This document shows positions 1 to 10,000 of a stretch of DNA of 64,000 nucleotides, one piece after another. Below the pieces are notes generated by a model, which was not told the origin of the DNA, ran no database searches, and saw nothing but the letters and a program-made list of their open reading frames with translations. The position numbers and the translations under genes were made by a program. Each line of letters opens with the position of its first letter. The first letter of the stretch is position 1. The stretch comes from JAGXQV01 sp964505475 (GTDB lineage Bacteria > Pseudomonadota > Gammaproteobacteria > Burkholderiales > Sulfuricellaceae), in the NCBI GenBank assembly GCA_964505475.1, contig CAZDIJ010000005.1, positions 12,311 to 76,310 of the forward strand, written 5' to 3'.

Positions 1-957
1 AAGAATCCGAAATTCATTCTGCACCACGGCGATATGACCGATTCCAGTAGTCTGGTACGTATTATCCAGATGGTGCAGCCCGACGAAATCTACAATTTGG
101 CGGCACAAAGCCACGTTGCGGTGTCGTTCGAGGAACCGGAATACACCGCCAATTCCGATGCACTGGGCACCTTGCGCGTGCTTGAGGCGATTCGCATCCT
201 GGGGCTAGAGAAGAAAACCCGTTTTTACCAGGCTTCAACTTCCGAACTTTACGGCAAGGTACAGGAAACCCCACAGCGGGAAACCACCCCGTTCTATCCG
301 CGCTCGCCCTATGCGGCCGCAAAATTGTATGCTTACTGGATCACCGTCAATTACCGCGAGGCTTACGACATGTATGCCTGCAATGGTATCCTGTTCAACC
401 ACGAATCGCCGATACGCGGCGAAACTTTTGTGACTCGCAAGATCACCCGTGCCCTGGCTCGTATCAAGCTGGGAATGCAGGATTGCCTGTATCTCGGCAA
501 TCTCGACGCCAAGCGCGACTGGGGGCATGCCCGCGATTACGTGGAGGCGCAGTGGCTGATGTTGCAACAAGACAAGCCCGACGATTTCGTCATCGCAACC
601 GGTGTGCAGTACAGCGTGCGCCAGTTTGTCGAATCGGTATCTAAGGAATATGGTTTCTCGGTGCGTTGGGAAGGTGAGGGGGTAGAGCAAGTAGGCGTGA
701 TCGATAATCTTGCCGAGGTTAACGATAATCTCCAGGTCGGACAGACCATCGTGCGTGTTGATCCACGTTATTTTCGCCCCACAGAGGTGGAAACCCTCCT
801 CGGCGACCCGGGCAAGGCGAAAAACCTGCTGGGCTGGACTGCCAAGACTCCCTTTGAAGTGCTGGTCAAAGAAATGGCCGAGGAAGACCTGAAAATTGCC
901 CGTATGGATCAACTGTGCCGCTCCGAGGGCTACCAGACACCCAATCGCAACGGTTGA
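1..957 (+). CDS. gmd: GDP-mannose 4,6-dehydratase, 5' end cut by window
   Basis: Converts GDP-D-mannose to GDP-4-keto-6-deoxy-D-mannose, the shared precursor of GDP-fucose, GDP-perosamine, GDP-rhamnose and GDP-colitose. The reading frame is open from base 1 (codons before the first ATG at 34 continue the family sequence KNPKFILHHGD), so the N-terminal Rossmann fold lies outside the window. The extended SDR features are visible: the ASTSELYG strand with the Thr/Ser-Glu pair, the SPYAAAKLYAYW helix with catalytic Tyr and Lys, and the NHESPIRGETFVTRKI segment typical of GMD. It is followed after 6 bp by the epimerase-reductase gene, in one operon with colD-like. Family assignment is secure from direct reading. 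Confidence 0.95.
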   Translation, partial: KNPKFILHHGDMTDSSSLVRIIQMVQPDEIYNLAAQSHVAVSFEEPEYTANSDALGTLRVLEAIRILGLEKKTRFYQASTSELYGKVQETPQRETTPFYPRSPYAAAKLYAYWITVNYREAYDMYACNGILFNHESPIRGETFVTRKITRALARIKLGMQDCLYLGNLDAKRDWGHARDYVEAQWLMLQQDKPDDFVIATGVQYSVRQFVESVSKEYGFSVRWEGEGVEQVGVIDNLAEVNDNLQVGQTIVRVDPRYFRPTEVETLLGDPGKAKNLLGWTAKTPFEVLVKEMAEEDLKIARMDQLCRSEGYQTPNRNG

Positions 958-963
958 CGTAGC

Positions 964-1902
964 ATGCGGATATTGTTGACCGGCGGCGGCGGGATGGTAG
1001 GGAGGAATTTCCTCGAACACCCCGACATGGCCGAACATGAAGTGTTTGCACCGCGTAGTTCGGAACTCGACTTGCTCGATGCAGCGAGCGTTGCCCATTA
1101 TCTGGAGCGCCACCGTCCCGATGTGGTTGTTCATGCCGCCGGGCGAGTTGGCGGCATCCACGCTAACATGCGTGAACCGGTGCGTTTCCTCACGGAAAAC
1201 TGGGATATGGGACGGAACTTGGTGCTAGCTTCTCGCGCGGCGGGGGTCACCAAACTACTCAATCTTGGTAGTTCATGCATGTATCCGCGCAATGCCCCTA
1301 ATCCGCTGTGCGAGGAAATGATCCTGCAAGGCGAACTGGAACCCACCAACGAAGGCTATGCACTCGCCAAGGTGTCGGTTATGCGGCTATGCCAGTATGT
1401 TTGCCGTGAAGAGCCGCAGAACCAATATAAGACGCTGATACCTTGTAACATTTACGGGTCTTATGACAAGTTCGATCCGGCCAGTTCCCACCTAATTCCG
1501 GCTATCATTGATAAAGTGCATTTGGCGAGGTTGCGCGGCCAGGATAAAGTAATTATATGGGGGGACGGTGAAGCACGCCGTGAATTCATGTATGCCGGCG
1601 ACTTGGCTGGCTGCATGGCTCGTGCCCTGCGCCATTTCGATAGCATGCCGGAAGTGATGAATGTCGGTATTGGGGCTGATCTTACAATTAACGAATACTA
1701 CCGGGCGGTGGCTGAAGTGGTTGGCTACACGGGAGGGTTCGAACACGATCTCAGCAAACCGGTGGGTATGAAACAGAAGCTGGTTGCTACCGACAAGGCA
1801 AATGCCTGGGGCTGGAAAGCAGGCACCAGTCTGTGCGACGGGGTTAAGCTGACCTACCGTTATTATCTCGAACATACAAACAAGGGAAACATCCGATCAT
1901 GA
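964..1902 (+). CDS. GDP-4-keto-6-deoxy sugar epimerase/reductase (GDP-colitose or GDP-fucose synthase)
   Basis: A 312-residue SDR enzyme of the GMER/Fcl type, which epimerises and NADPH-reduces a GDP-4-keto-6-deoxyhexose. The N-terminal dinucleotide motif TGGGGMVG is at residues 6-13. Active-site residues by alignment with the family are Ser103 and Cys105 (LGSSCMYPR), Tyr132 and Lys136 (NEGYALAK), and His176 (SSHLIPAI). Fcl (GDP-L-fucose synthase) and ColC (GDP-L-colitose synthase) are homologous and share these residues, so sequence alone does not separate them. The downstream gene, overlapping by 4 bp, is ColD-like, and that neighbour favours ColC: reduction of the 3,6-dideoxy intermediate. 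If the downstream gene acts on another branch, the enzyme would simply be Fcl. Confidence 0.9.
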   Translation: MRILLTGGGGMVGRNFLEHPDMAEHEVFAPRSSELDLLDAASVAHYLERHRPDVVVHAAGRVGGIHANMREPVRFLTENWDMGRNLVLASRAAGVTKLLNLGSSCMYPRNAPNPLCEEMILQGELEPTNEGYALAKVSVMRLCQYVCREEPQNQYKTLIPCNIYGSYDKFDPASSHLIPAIIDKVHLARLRGQDKVIIWGDGEARREFMYAGDLAGCMARALRHFDSMPEVMNVGIGADLTINEYYRAVAEVVGYTGGFEHDLSKPVGMKQKLVATDKANAWGWKAGTSLCDGVKLTYRYYLEHTNKGNIRS

Positions 1903-3071
1903 AGCGTTATTCACTTGCCAGTACCACCTGGGACGAAGCCGAATATGCGGCGATCAACAAGGTGGTGGCATCGGGGATGTTTACCATGGGTGCTCATGTT
2001 GCCGAATTCGAGCGGCAGTTTGCTGCCCAGTTTGGCACGAAGCATTGTGTAATGGTCAACTCCGGATCATCGGCCAATTTGCTGATGGTGGCCGCCCTGT
2101 TTTACCGTAAACAGTCACCGCTCCAACGCGGCGATGAGATCATCATGCCTGCCGTATCGTGGAGCACGACCTATTACCCGGCCTACCAATATGGGCTGAA
2201 GATTAAGTTCGTCGATATAGACCGGGATACCCTCAATTACGACCTTGAACAACTTGCAACGGCTATTGGCGACCACACCCGTGCCGTCATGGTGGTCAAT
2301 TTGCTTGGTAATCCCAATGATTTTTCGCGCATCCGCGAGATTATCGGCGGGCGCGATATTGTCCTTCTTGAGGATAACTGCGAGTCAATGGGGGCGACTT
2401 TTGAGGGAAAACAGGCCGGCACTTTCGGCTTGATGGGGAGTTACAGTTCATTCTTCAGCCACCATATCTCGACGATGGAAGGTGGCATGATCGTTACAGA
2501 CGACGAGGAGCTTTATCACATCTTGCTTAGTTTGCGCGCCCACGGCTGGACGCGCAACCTGCCTAAATCAAATCGTATCTGCAAAAAAAGTGACGATGAT
2601 TTCGAGGAATCCTTTCGCTTTATTCTACCCGGCTACAATGTCCGCCCCCTCGAAATGAGCGGCGCTATCGGCCTCGAACAGTTGAAGAAAATCCCTAACT
2701 TGGTGAAGGTGCGGCGGGATAACGCCGCAAAGTTCCAGGCGCTGATGGCGAAATTTCCCCATTTACGCATTCAGAAGGAAAGCGGCCTCAGCAGTTGGTT
2801 TGGGTTCAGTCTGGTGGTGAATCCGGGGGCGCCCTATACCCGCAAGCAGGTCATCGACCGAATGCGTGAGCACGGTGTGGAGGTGCGCCCTATCGTCGCC
2901 GGAAATTTTGTGAAAAATGATGTGGTAAGGTGGTTTGGGCCAGTGGAGTATGGTGAACTCAAGAATGCCGACGATATTGACAAGAACGGCTTCTTCATCG
3001 GCAATCACCATTACTCGCTTGATGACGAATTCGGCATTCTTGCCGAAGCTTTGTGTTCATTGGGAAGCTGA
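1899..3071 (+). CDS. colD: ColD-like GDP-4-keto-6-deoxymannose 3-dehydratase (PLP, DegT/DnrJ fold)
   Basis: A 390-residue member of the DegT/DnrJ/EryC1/StrS fold-type I PLP family. In aminotransferases of this family a lysine lies six residues before the GEGG/EGG motif. Here the segment reads FFSHHISTMEGG, placing His188 at the lysine position. The same replacement, His188, is known in E. coli ColD, which removes the C3 hydroxyl of GDP-4-keto-6-deoxymannose instead of transaminating C4. Length (about 390) also fits ColD, and there is no iron-sulfur cysteine cluster as in the larger RfbH/E1 enzymes. It overlaps the epimerase gene by ATGA and shares the operon with gmd, which makes its substrate. 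Together the three genes predict GDP-L-colitose. The chemistry is inferred from the active-site residue and context. Confidence 0.88.
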   Translation: MKRYSLASTTWDEAEYAAINKVVASGMFTMGAHVAEFERQFAAQFGTKHCVMVNSGSSANLLMVAALFYRKQSPLQRGDEIIMPAVSWSTTYYPAYQYGLKIKFVDIDRDTLNYDLEQLATAIGDHTRAVMVVNLLGNPNDFSRIREIIGGRDIVLLEDNCESMGATFEGKQAGTFGLMGSYSSFFSHHISTMEGGMIVTDDEELYHILLSLRAHGWTRNLPKSNRICKKSDDDFEESFRFILPGYNVRPLEMSGAIGLEQLKKIPNLVKVRRDNAAKFQALMAKFPHLRIQKESGLSSWFGFSLVVNPGAPYTRKQVIDRMREHGVEVRPIVAGNFVKNDVVRWFGPVEYGELKNADDIDKNGFFIGNHHYSLDDEFGILAEALCSLGS

Positions 3072-3111
3072 GTGCCAACTTGATTATTCCAACTTGCCGA
3101 CAGGAGATGAA

Positions 3112-3558
3112 ATGAAAAAAATATTGCTGATATTGTCGATTGCAATTTTGCCCTCCTCTTTCCCAGCGCAGGCGGTGGATGATGGAAACTGGAAGCAGAT
3201 TTCCGCTGTTCATGGAAAATATGTACTACTCCTTAATGCCAAGGCGCTCCAGCGTGAAGGTGACGTGATTAATGTTGCATTACGCTATGATTTTGTTGAA
3301 CAGCAAACCTTTCCATTCCTAAAAATAAAATACGATCGCATGGAACGCCGCTTTGCATTTCAGTGTAAAGAGCATTTGTTCGTGGCGTTAAACAACAACT
3401 ATTATCTAGGGGGCAATAAAGTGCATAGCATCAACTTGGCAGGTGGTAATATTTTCCAGCCTAAGGAACTAGCTCTTGTCCCGCAAAAAATCGAGCCTAA
3501 TACCATGGAAGATGAGGCGCTTACACACTCTTGCAATTTCATGACGGAAAAAAAGTAA
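3112..3558 (+). CDS. small secreted protein of unknown function
   Basis: A 148-residue protein that I do not recognise with certainty. The start at 3112 is preferred over upstream in-frame codons because AGGAG lies 6 bp before it and the N-terminus is a classic signal peptide (MKKILLILSIAILPSSFPAQA). The mature part is mostly beta-strand in appearance, with a DGNWKQIS start and two cysteines (FQCKEH and HSCNF) that could form a disulfide. The pattern loosely resembles small surface-adhesin-E-like periplasmic proteins, but this is only an impression. It follows colD by 40 bp and is more A/T-rich than its neighbours. It is probably the last gene of the plus-strand group before the convergent secreted protein. 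Confidence 0.75.
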   Translation: MKKILLILSIAILPSSFPAQAVDDGNWKQISAVHGKYVLLLNAKALQREGDVINVALRYDFVEQQTFPFLKIKYDRMERRFAFQCKEHLFVALNNNYYLGGNKVHSINLAGGNIFQPKELALVPQKIEPNTMEDEALTHSCNFMTEKK

Positions 3559-3598
3559 GTCTGACTTTTCCCGGAAAATTAAGGGTAGTTATATGTGG

Positions 3599-4717
3599 CT
3601 ACCCGATCCGCTGAAAAACCGCCAAGGCGCCGTCGGTCCAGATGTAAAGTATGTTTCCCATGACGATGAATTCGCCGGACATGATGCTTCCCGGTGCGTT
3701 TTCCGGTCCGCACTGGCCATTGTTGCTGACCACGGTGATAGTCCAGGTGCGCAGGATGCTGGCGGTGTCGCCAAAGGTTGATGCCGCTTCAAAGGAACAT
3801 GGCGCATCGTTGATTTTCATTTTCCCGTTGGCATCCAGGGTAAAGGTGTTGCCCAGCGGGAACATGTCGAAGTCCGTGCTGTAAAGCAGGTTCCAGGCGC
3901 CCACCGGGGTAGTGGAAAACGACTTCTGGAAGGTCGCCGTCGATTTCACCGGATCGTTCGCGGTCAGGGTGAGGGTATCGCCGGAAAGGGTAAAAGTGAA
4001 GTCATGGGCCGTGCCAGGTGTATCGTCGTGGCCGCAGTATGTGCTTCCGTCGTTCGCGGTCACGACGATGGCGAGCAGGTTGCCGCTTACCTTGTAGGTG
4101 GCGCTGAAGGCGCAGGCGCCGAAATGCCCCATGTTGCCGTCGGCATCGAAAAGCAGGGATTGGGGTACGTTATCGAAGAATGTCCCGGAGACGGAGGTCA
4201 TCTGCCAAACGCCGAGAAGTGAGGCGGGTTTGGCATTGACGGTCTGGTATTTCTTGTTGGTTACCATGTCCGTTTCGTTCAGTCCGTAGCCTACATAGAA
4301 TTCGGCGTCCGGGAAGGCGCTCAGATCCATGTTTTGGACAATATCCACGGTGTGGCTGCCGAGCTTCCCCTGGAAATAGGGAGGGGGGAAGGCGCCGCCG
4401 CTCCACATCACCCAGCTCCCCGCCGCGCCCTTGAAGAACCATAGGCCGGCGATACGCGCCATCGCGTAAATGGAACCGTTTACCCCCTCATCCGCGGTAG
4501 CCACCTGGATGGTGGCCTTGACCGTGAGGCTGGCCGGCGTGCCGGTCACGGAGCCGGCGATGGAGAAATTGCTCGCGGCAAAGCTATTTTGCTTCATGAC
4601 GGCGGTTGGTTGCGATACGGCCGCGAAGGGGTTGAGGCCGTCCGCAGCCGGCGCGGCCAACGTGACGAAAAAGAGAAGCACGCCGGTAAGAAGTCCTGTC
4701 AATGTGCTGTTGCTCAT
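3599..4717 (-). CDS. exported protein with a surface module and two lipocalin/META-like repeats
   Basis: A 372-residue protein with a signal peptide (residues about 1-25, cut after APAADG or nearby). Residues about 50-160 form a module also found at the C-terminus of the matrixin-like protease of this window: both have ARxxxxWxxK..., a WSGGA/WQGGA-APPP strand, and an end of the type YVGYG/YAGYG. Two further repeats follow, each starting G(V/A)W and each with a cysteine pair (GACAFSATY...TYCGHD and APCSFEAAS...GQCGPE), giving a beta-barrel impression. No catalytic residues are recognisable. It is likely an extracellular or outer-surface protein. The gene lies 3 bp downstream of the OGT-like gene on the same strand, so they are probably co-transcribed. 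Function is unknown. Confidence 0.8.
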   Translation of the reverse strand: MSNSTLTGLLTGVLLFFVTLAAPAADGLNPFAAVSQPTAVMKQNSFAASNFSIAGSVTGTPASLTVKATIQVATADEGVNGSIYAMARIAGLWFFKGAAGSWVMWSGGAFPPPYFQGKLGSHTVDIVQNMDLSAFPDAEFYVGYGLNETDMVTNKKYQTVNAKPASLLGVWQMTSVSGTFFDNVPQSLLFDADGNMGHFGACAFSATYKVSGNLLAIVVTANDGSTYCGHDDTPGTAHDFTFTLSGDTLTLTANDPVKSTATFQKSFSTTPVGAWNLLYSTDFDMFPLGNTFTLDANGKMKINDAPCSFEAASTFGDTASILRTWTITVVSNNGQCGPENAPGSIMSGEFIVMGNILYIWTDGALAVFQRIG

Positions 4718-4720
4718 GGT

Positions 4721-7048
4721 TTATTCCGCCTCGTTTTTCAATAAACTCGACTGGGTTTCCCGCATCCCCTGGCCTATGGAACCGTTGTTCGATCCCATTT
4801 GCCGATAGGCGGCTTCCAGGCCGCGGGTGAAGGCGTCGGCATCGCATACCGGCGAGGCCGCCATCCGGGTACGCAGGCTGCGGCGCAATTCAAGCAGTTT
4901 GGCCGGAGCATCGGCCAAACTCAGCGCGATTTCGATATACCGCTGCGGCGACTCGGCTATCCATTCGCTTTTGCCGAGATTGCTCAACAGGCTGGCGGAT
5001 TGCCGGGCGACCAGTGTCTCCCCTGCCAAGGTGACGACCGGTACGCCCATCCACAGGGCTTCACAGGTGGTCAGCCCGCCGGTGAAGGGGAAAGGATCGA
5101 GGGCGATGTCGATTTTGCCATATTCCGCCAGCATTTCGGCGTGAGGGCTGTGTCCCGAAAGGGAAATCCGTTCGGGCTGGATGCCGTGCGATGCAAACAG
5201 CGTCAGGTAGCGCTCGCGCGTGTTGTGGTCGCCCAGGGCAAGGGACTTGAGGAGCAGGCGGCTACTGGGCAGCGCGGCCAGGATTTCCGCCCACAGGGCG
5301 ACCACGTCGTCGTTGAGCTTGGCCAAGTTGTTGAAGCTGCCGAAGGTGATGCGGCCGTTCGCCATGGAGGGCGGAGCGGCAACCTCGGGCGCATAATCCG
5401 GCGGACGGTAGCAGAAACGGCTGTGGGGCAGGCGGATGAGTTTTTCTGCGAACAACTTTTCCTGCCCCGGCGGCGAGCCGGTCGCATCGCTGATGAAATA
5501 ATCCATCGCCGCAAGACCGGTGGTGTTGAAATAGCCGATCCAGCTTGCCTGAACCGGCGCCGGGCGGCGGGCGAACAGCAATAGCCGGTTGCGTTCGGTA
5601 TGCCCGGCGAGATCGACGAGGATGTCGATACCGTCTTGGCGCACCAGCGCGCCGACCTGCTCATCCGTCAGGCCGTGGATGTCGCGCCAGCGGTGGGTCA
5701 GGCCGCGCAGCCGCGCCGTGACGGCATCTGGCGCCGTGACATCGGAATAGCCGGTGACCTCGAATTGTTCCGCATCGTGGCGTGCCAATACCGCTTCGAC
5801 GAAATAGGCGACCGGGTGCGTCCTGAAGTCCGGCGAAACATAGCCGATGCGCAGGCGGCCGGGTGTCCGATTATTTGCGGCTTCCCCGATAGGGTGGAGC
5901 TTTTCGGCGTAGGTTTTCGCCCAGCATAAATGCTCTTCGAAAATTTTCCGGGGGTCGTGCTTGGGCAGGTAGTTCAGGGCAAACAGCACGTTGCTGTGCG
6001 CCCGCGACAAACGGGGATCGAAAACCAGCGCCTGGCGATAGGCGGCGACCGCCTCTTCCACCCGCCCCTGAATTTCCAACGCCAGCCCGAGATTGTTGCA
6101 GGCCTCCGCATAACCGGGGCGGAGCGCGAGGGCGCGGCGTAGGTGGCTGATCGCCTGTTCCAGCAGTCCCTGTTCCTTCAGGACGATCCCCAGGTTGTTG
6201 TGCGCTTCGGCGAGTTCCGGGTCGAGGGCGAGCGCCTGTTGATAAGCGGCGATGGCCTCGGCGCTGCGGCCAGCGTCCTTGAGGACGACGCCGAGGTTGT
6301 TGCAGGCTTGCGCGAAATGCGGGTTGAGGCGGATCGCTACGCGGTAGGCGTCGATGGCGTCGGTGAGTTGTCCTTTTGCCCGGAGGGTGCTCCCCAGCCC
6401 CTCGTAAGCCTCGGCGAAATCGGCCTTCAGCGCGATGGCCTGCTGGAAGCAAGCCAGCGCCTGCTCGACCAGGCCTTGTTCTTTCAGCGCCACGCCCAGG
6501 TTGTTGTGGGCTTCCGCGCTGGCGGGGGCGAGGGCGATGGCGTGGCGGTAATGTTCGATGGCGCCGGCAGTGTCGCCCTGATCCTTGAGGGCAATGGCGA
6601 GATTGTTATGGGCTTGGGGGTAATCGGGCTTCACCGCGATGGCGCGGCGGTAGGCGGTGATGGATTCGGCGTTCTTGCCCCGCTGGCGGAGGACGATGCC
6701 GAGGTTGTTGTAGGCGGCGGCGAATTGCGGATTGAGGCGGATTGCCTTGCGGTAGGCGGTTGCCGCTTCATCCAGCCGCCCTTGGGCGCGCAGCGCTTCC
6801 CCCAGGTTGGCGGGATATTCGGCGGATTGCGGGGCGAGTTTGATGGCTTTGCCGATCAGGTCCGCTGCGGCTTCATGCTGTCCGACCTGATGAGCGATGA
6901 CGCCGAGCAGATGCAAGGCGTCGGGGTGGTTGGGCTGGAGCTGGAGAATTTGCCGATAGAGCGTCTCCGCCTGCTGTAATTGCCCCGCCTGGTGGTGGCG
7001 CAACGCGGTCTGCATGGCTTGGGAAAGCGTCTGGGTTGGCGGGTTCAT
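4721..7048 (-). CDS. TPR protein with O-GlcNAc transferase (SPINDLY/GT41-like) domain
   Basis: A 775-residue protein. Residues about 10-365 are a string of roughly ten 34-residue tetratricopeptide repeats (AxNNLGxxLxxxGxxxEAIxxYRxAIxLxP). The rest is the bacterial SPINDLY/GT41 catalytic region: RLRIGYVSPDFRTHPVAYF, DILVDLAGHTERNRL, APVQASWIGYFNTTG and the LDPFPFTGGLTTCEALWMGVPVVTL nucleotide-sugar-binding end. GT41 enzymes transfer GlcNAc or other sugars to Ser/Thr of proteins. Related bacterial proteins are cytoplasmic and their substrates are mostly unknown. The last TPRs nearly match repeats in the next protein upstream, so the two genes probably share a duplicated TPR ancestor. They are 2 bp apart and flanked by exported Ser/Thr-rich proteins, which are candidate acceptors by inference only. 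Confidence 0.92.
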   Translation of the reverse strand: MNPPTQTLSQAMQTALRHHQAGQLQQAETLYRQILQLQPNHPDALHLLGVIAHQVGQHEAAADLIGKAIKLAPQSAEYPANLGEALRAQGRLDEAATAYRKAIRLNPQFAAAYNNLGIVLRQRGKNAESITAYRRAIAVKPDYPQAHNNLAIALKDQGDTAGAIEHYRHAIALAPASAEAHNNLGVALKEQGLVEQALACFQQAIALKADFAEAYEGLGSTLRAKGQLTDAIDAYRVAIRLNPHFAQACNNLGVVLKDAGRSAEAIAAYQQALALDPELAEAHNNLGIVLKEQGLLEQAISHLRRALALRPGYAEACNNLGLALEIQGRVEEAVAAYRQALVFDPRLSRAHSNVLFALNYLPKHDPRKIFEEHLCWAKTYAEKLHPIGEAANNRTPGRLRIGYVSPDFRTHPVAYFVEAVLARHDAEQFEVTGYSDVTAPDAVTARLRGLTHRWRDIHGLTDEQVGALVRQDGIDILVDLAGHTERNRLLLFARRPAPVQASWIGYFNTTGLAAMDYFISDATGSPPGQEKLFAEKLIRLPHSRFCYRPPDYAPEVAAPPSMANGRITFGSFNNLAKLNDDVVALWAEILAALPSSRLLLKSLALGDHNTRERYLTLFASHGIQPERISLSGHSPHAEMLAEYGKIDIALDPFPFTGGLTTCEALWMGVPVVTLAGETLVARQSASLLSNLGKSEWIAESPQRYIEIALSLADAPAKLLELRRSLRTRMAASPVCDADAFTRGLEAAYRQMGSNNGSIGQGMRETQSSLLKNEAE

Positions 7049-7050
7049 GG

Positions 7051-10000
7051 TCAGTCCCGGCGTTTATCCTGACACAGCGCCTGCACTCTGGGCGGCCAGG
7101 CTAGGGCGAAATCGACGCTTTCCAGGGTGAGGTTGGGATTATAGGCGGGGTCGTTGCGCAACAGATCGCCCCAGCGCTCCTGCATCAACTCGACTTCATG
7201 CGCGAAGCGGGCGCGCTTCGCCGGGGTGTCCTCATGGCCGCGGGAGGCCGATTCGTGGTGGTACAGTTCGGCGTAAGGCGTCCACAGGTTGCGATAACCC
7301 ATTTCGTTCAGCCGCAAACAGAAATCCACGTCGTTGAAGGCGATGGCCAGGCGTTCGTCCATGCCGCCTGCCGCGAGATAGAGTTCCTTGCGCAACACTA
7401 GGCAGGCGGCGGTGACGGCGGAGAAATTCTGGAGCAGCGCGGCACGCCCTCCATAGCCGGAATTGCCGCGGCGCAGGCCGCGATGGGCGTGATCGGCCAC
7501 CCCGCCGACCAGGATTACACCGCCGTGCTGCAAGGTGTCGTTGGGGAACCACAGCCGCGCGCCCACTGCGCCGATTTCCGGGCGCAGGGCATGGCTGACC
7601 ATTTCCTCCAGCCAATCCGCGCCGATTGCTTCGATGTCGTTGTTGAGCAGGCCGACGATGTCGCCACGCGCTTCCTCGACCGCACGGTTGTTGAGGGCGG
7701 CGAAATTGAACGGCCGTTCGTCGCGCAGCACCCGCGCCTGGCCGGTTTTCTCCAGCTCGCCGAGATAGGCCAGGGTGGCCGGGTCGTCGCTGCCGTTGTC
7801 CACGATCAGGATTTCGTAGGAAGGATAGCGGGTGTTGGCGACGATGCTCTGGACGCAAGTGCGCAACAATTCCAGGCCGTTGCGGGTGGGGACGATCAGC
7901 GTCACCAGCGGCGGGGCTGCGGGGATGGCGCGGCGCACGCGGTACATGCCGGCCGCTTCGCCCGCATCCGTGGCTTCGCCTTTACCGCCATTGCGCAGCA
8001 AATGCTCGTTCAATGCGCGTACCGCGGCATGGAAGGCATAGGGCTTTTCGTTGCCGCTCAGGGAGGTGCTGCCGGGGGTCATGCGCCAATGGTAGAGCAC
8101 TTTCGGGATATGGCGGACCTGGCCGGGGCGGATTTGCTCCATCACCCGCAGCGCCAGATCGTAATCCTGGGAGCCTTCTAGGCCTTCGCGGAAACCGCCG
8201 ATCCGGCGCACTACTTCGGTGCGGTAGACGCCGAGGTGGCTGACCATGTTTTGCGACAGGAACAGGTCGGGATTCCAGTCCGGCTTGAAGTACGGGTCGC
8301 AACGGCGGCCTTGGGCATCGAGCTTGTCCTCGTCCGAGTAGATCAACGCCGCCTCCGGGTGGCGGGAGACTTCAAGCGCGACGCAGTACAGGGCGTTGGC
8401 GGGCAGCTCGTCGTCGTGGTCGAGCAGGGCGAGGTATTCCCCGCTCGCCAGTTCCAAGGCGCTGTTGGATGCCGCCGAAATATGGCCGTTCTCTGTGCGG
8501 TAGGCAACCTTGATCCGGCTGTCGCGGCGGCAATATTCTTCCAGCACGGCGCGGACATGCATTGCGCTGGAGGCATCGTCGGCGATACACAGCTCCCAGT
8601 GAGGGTAGGCTTGGGCGATGACCGATTCGATGGCGCGCCGTAAATAATCTTCTGGGGTATTCCAGGCAGGCATCAGTACCGAGATCAGCGGTTTCCGCGC
8701 CAGCGCAGCCACCCGATTTTTCAGGATTTCACGGCCATGGTGACCGACGGTATCGTATTTTTTTACCCATTTGCGGTAGGCATCGCCGTCTCCAGCCAGC
8801 GCTTTGATCCGTTTTCGATATTGTTCCGCGTCTTCTTCCCTTCCCGCCGCCTTCCGCAGGCGCGCCAGGGCATCGAGAACGCCTGCATGATGGGGATCGG
8901 CCGCCAGGACGTGTTCAAAGCAGGCGCTTGCTTCCTCGCCTTTACCCATTTCGTCGAGGGTGAAGCCCAGGCTGGCAAGGGCTTCGGGATAACCCGGTTG
9001 TAGCGTCAAGGCCTGTCTAAGCGTGACGGCGGCTTCATCCAGTCTGCCCAATGCTCTCAGGACGCTGCCGAGGTTGCCGAGCAGCACCGCGTCGCCCGGC
9101 TTGGCGGTGGCGGCACGGTGCAGCATTTCCTCGGCCGTGCCGAGATGCTGCGCCCGGTAGGCCATGATGCCGAGCAGGTTAAGGGCGTCGCTCTGATCCG
9201 GTTCATGTTGCAGCACCTGACGGCAAACGGCGCCGGCGAGCTGGAGGCGGTTGGCTTGGTAATGGCGGAAGGCGCTTTGCAAAGCCTCGGCGATGGTGGT
9301 TTCCGGCGCCGTGGAGGCCGTGCCGGCGGACAACCCCAGGCGTTGGAGCAGGCCGTGGAGCGAGCGCACCTGATTTTCCGTTTTCAGCCTGGCGATGGGG
9401 TAGCCGCCTTCGCCGGGCAATGCGAGGGGCAGCCTGCCCCGGTATTTTTCCAGAAAGCATTCGGCATAGCGTTCCCATGCTTCGCCGTAATTGCCCGAAG
9501 AATGGTGAACGATGGTGAATTCGTTGCATACCGCCAGCCGAAAGCCAGTGAGATGGGCGGAATAAGTGAAATCCAGGTCATAGAAGTGGAAGCCGTCGAA
9601 ATTGGCTTCGTCGAAGCGGAGGGCATCGGCGACCTTCCGCCGAACGGCGAAAAACAACCCGTCCAGCGCCTGGACGCCCGGCACGGTGGGTGCGGGAACG
9701 CCATAGACGCAGACCTTGTAGCTTTGCCGCTGTGGGTCGAAATGCGCTACCTGGCCGTGCAGGTGGGGCCAGCCGGCCTGGGTCCAGGATTCGCCGATCA
9801 GGCGGGTGGTGCCGGCGACACCGACGATGTCGTGGTTTTCCAGGCACCGTCGCAGGCGCACGCCGAAATCCGGGGCGAGAATTTCGATGTCGTCGTGGCA
9901 GAAAATCAGGATCGAGCCGCTGCTTTGGTCGATGCCGCGGTTGTAGCCTTCGGCCAGGGAACGGGCATCGTGGATGGCGATGATTTCGAAAGGCTGCCCC

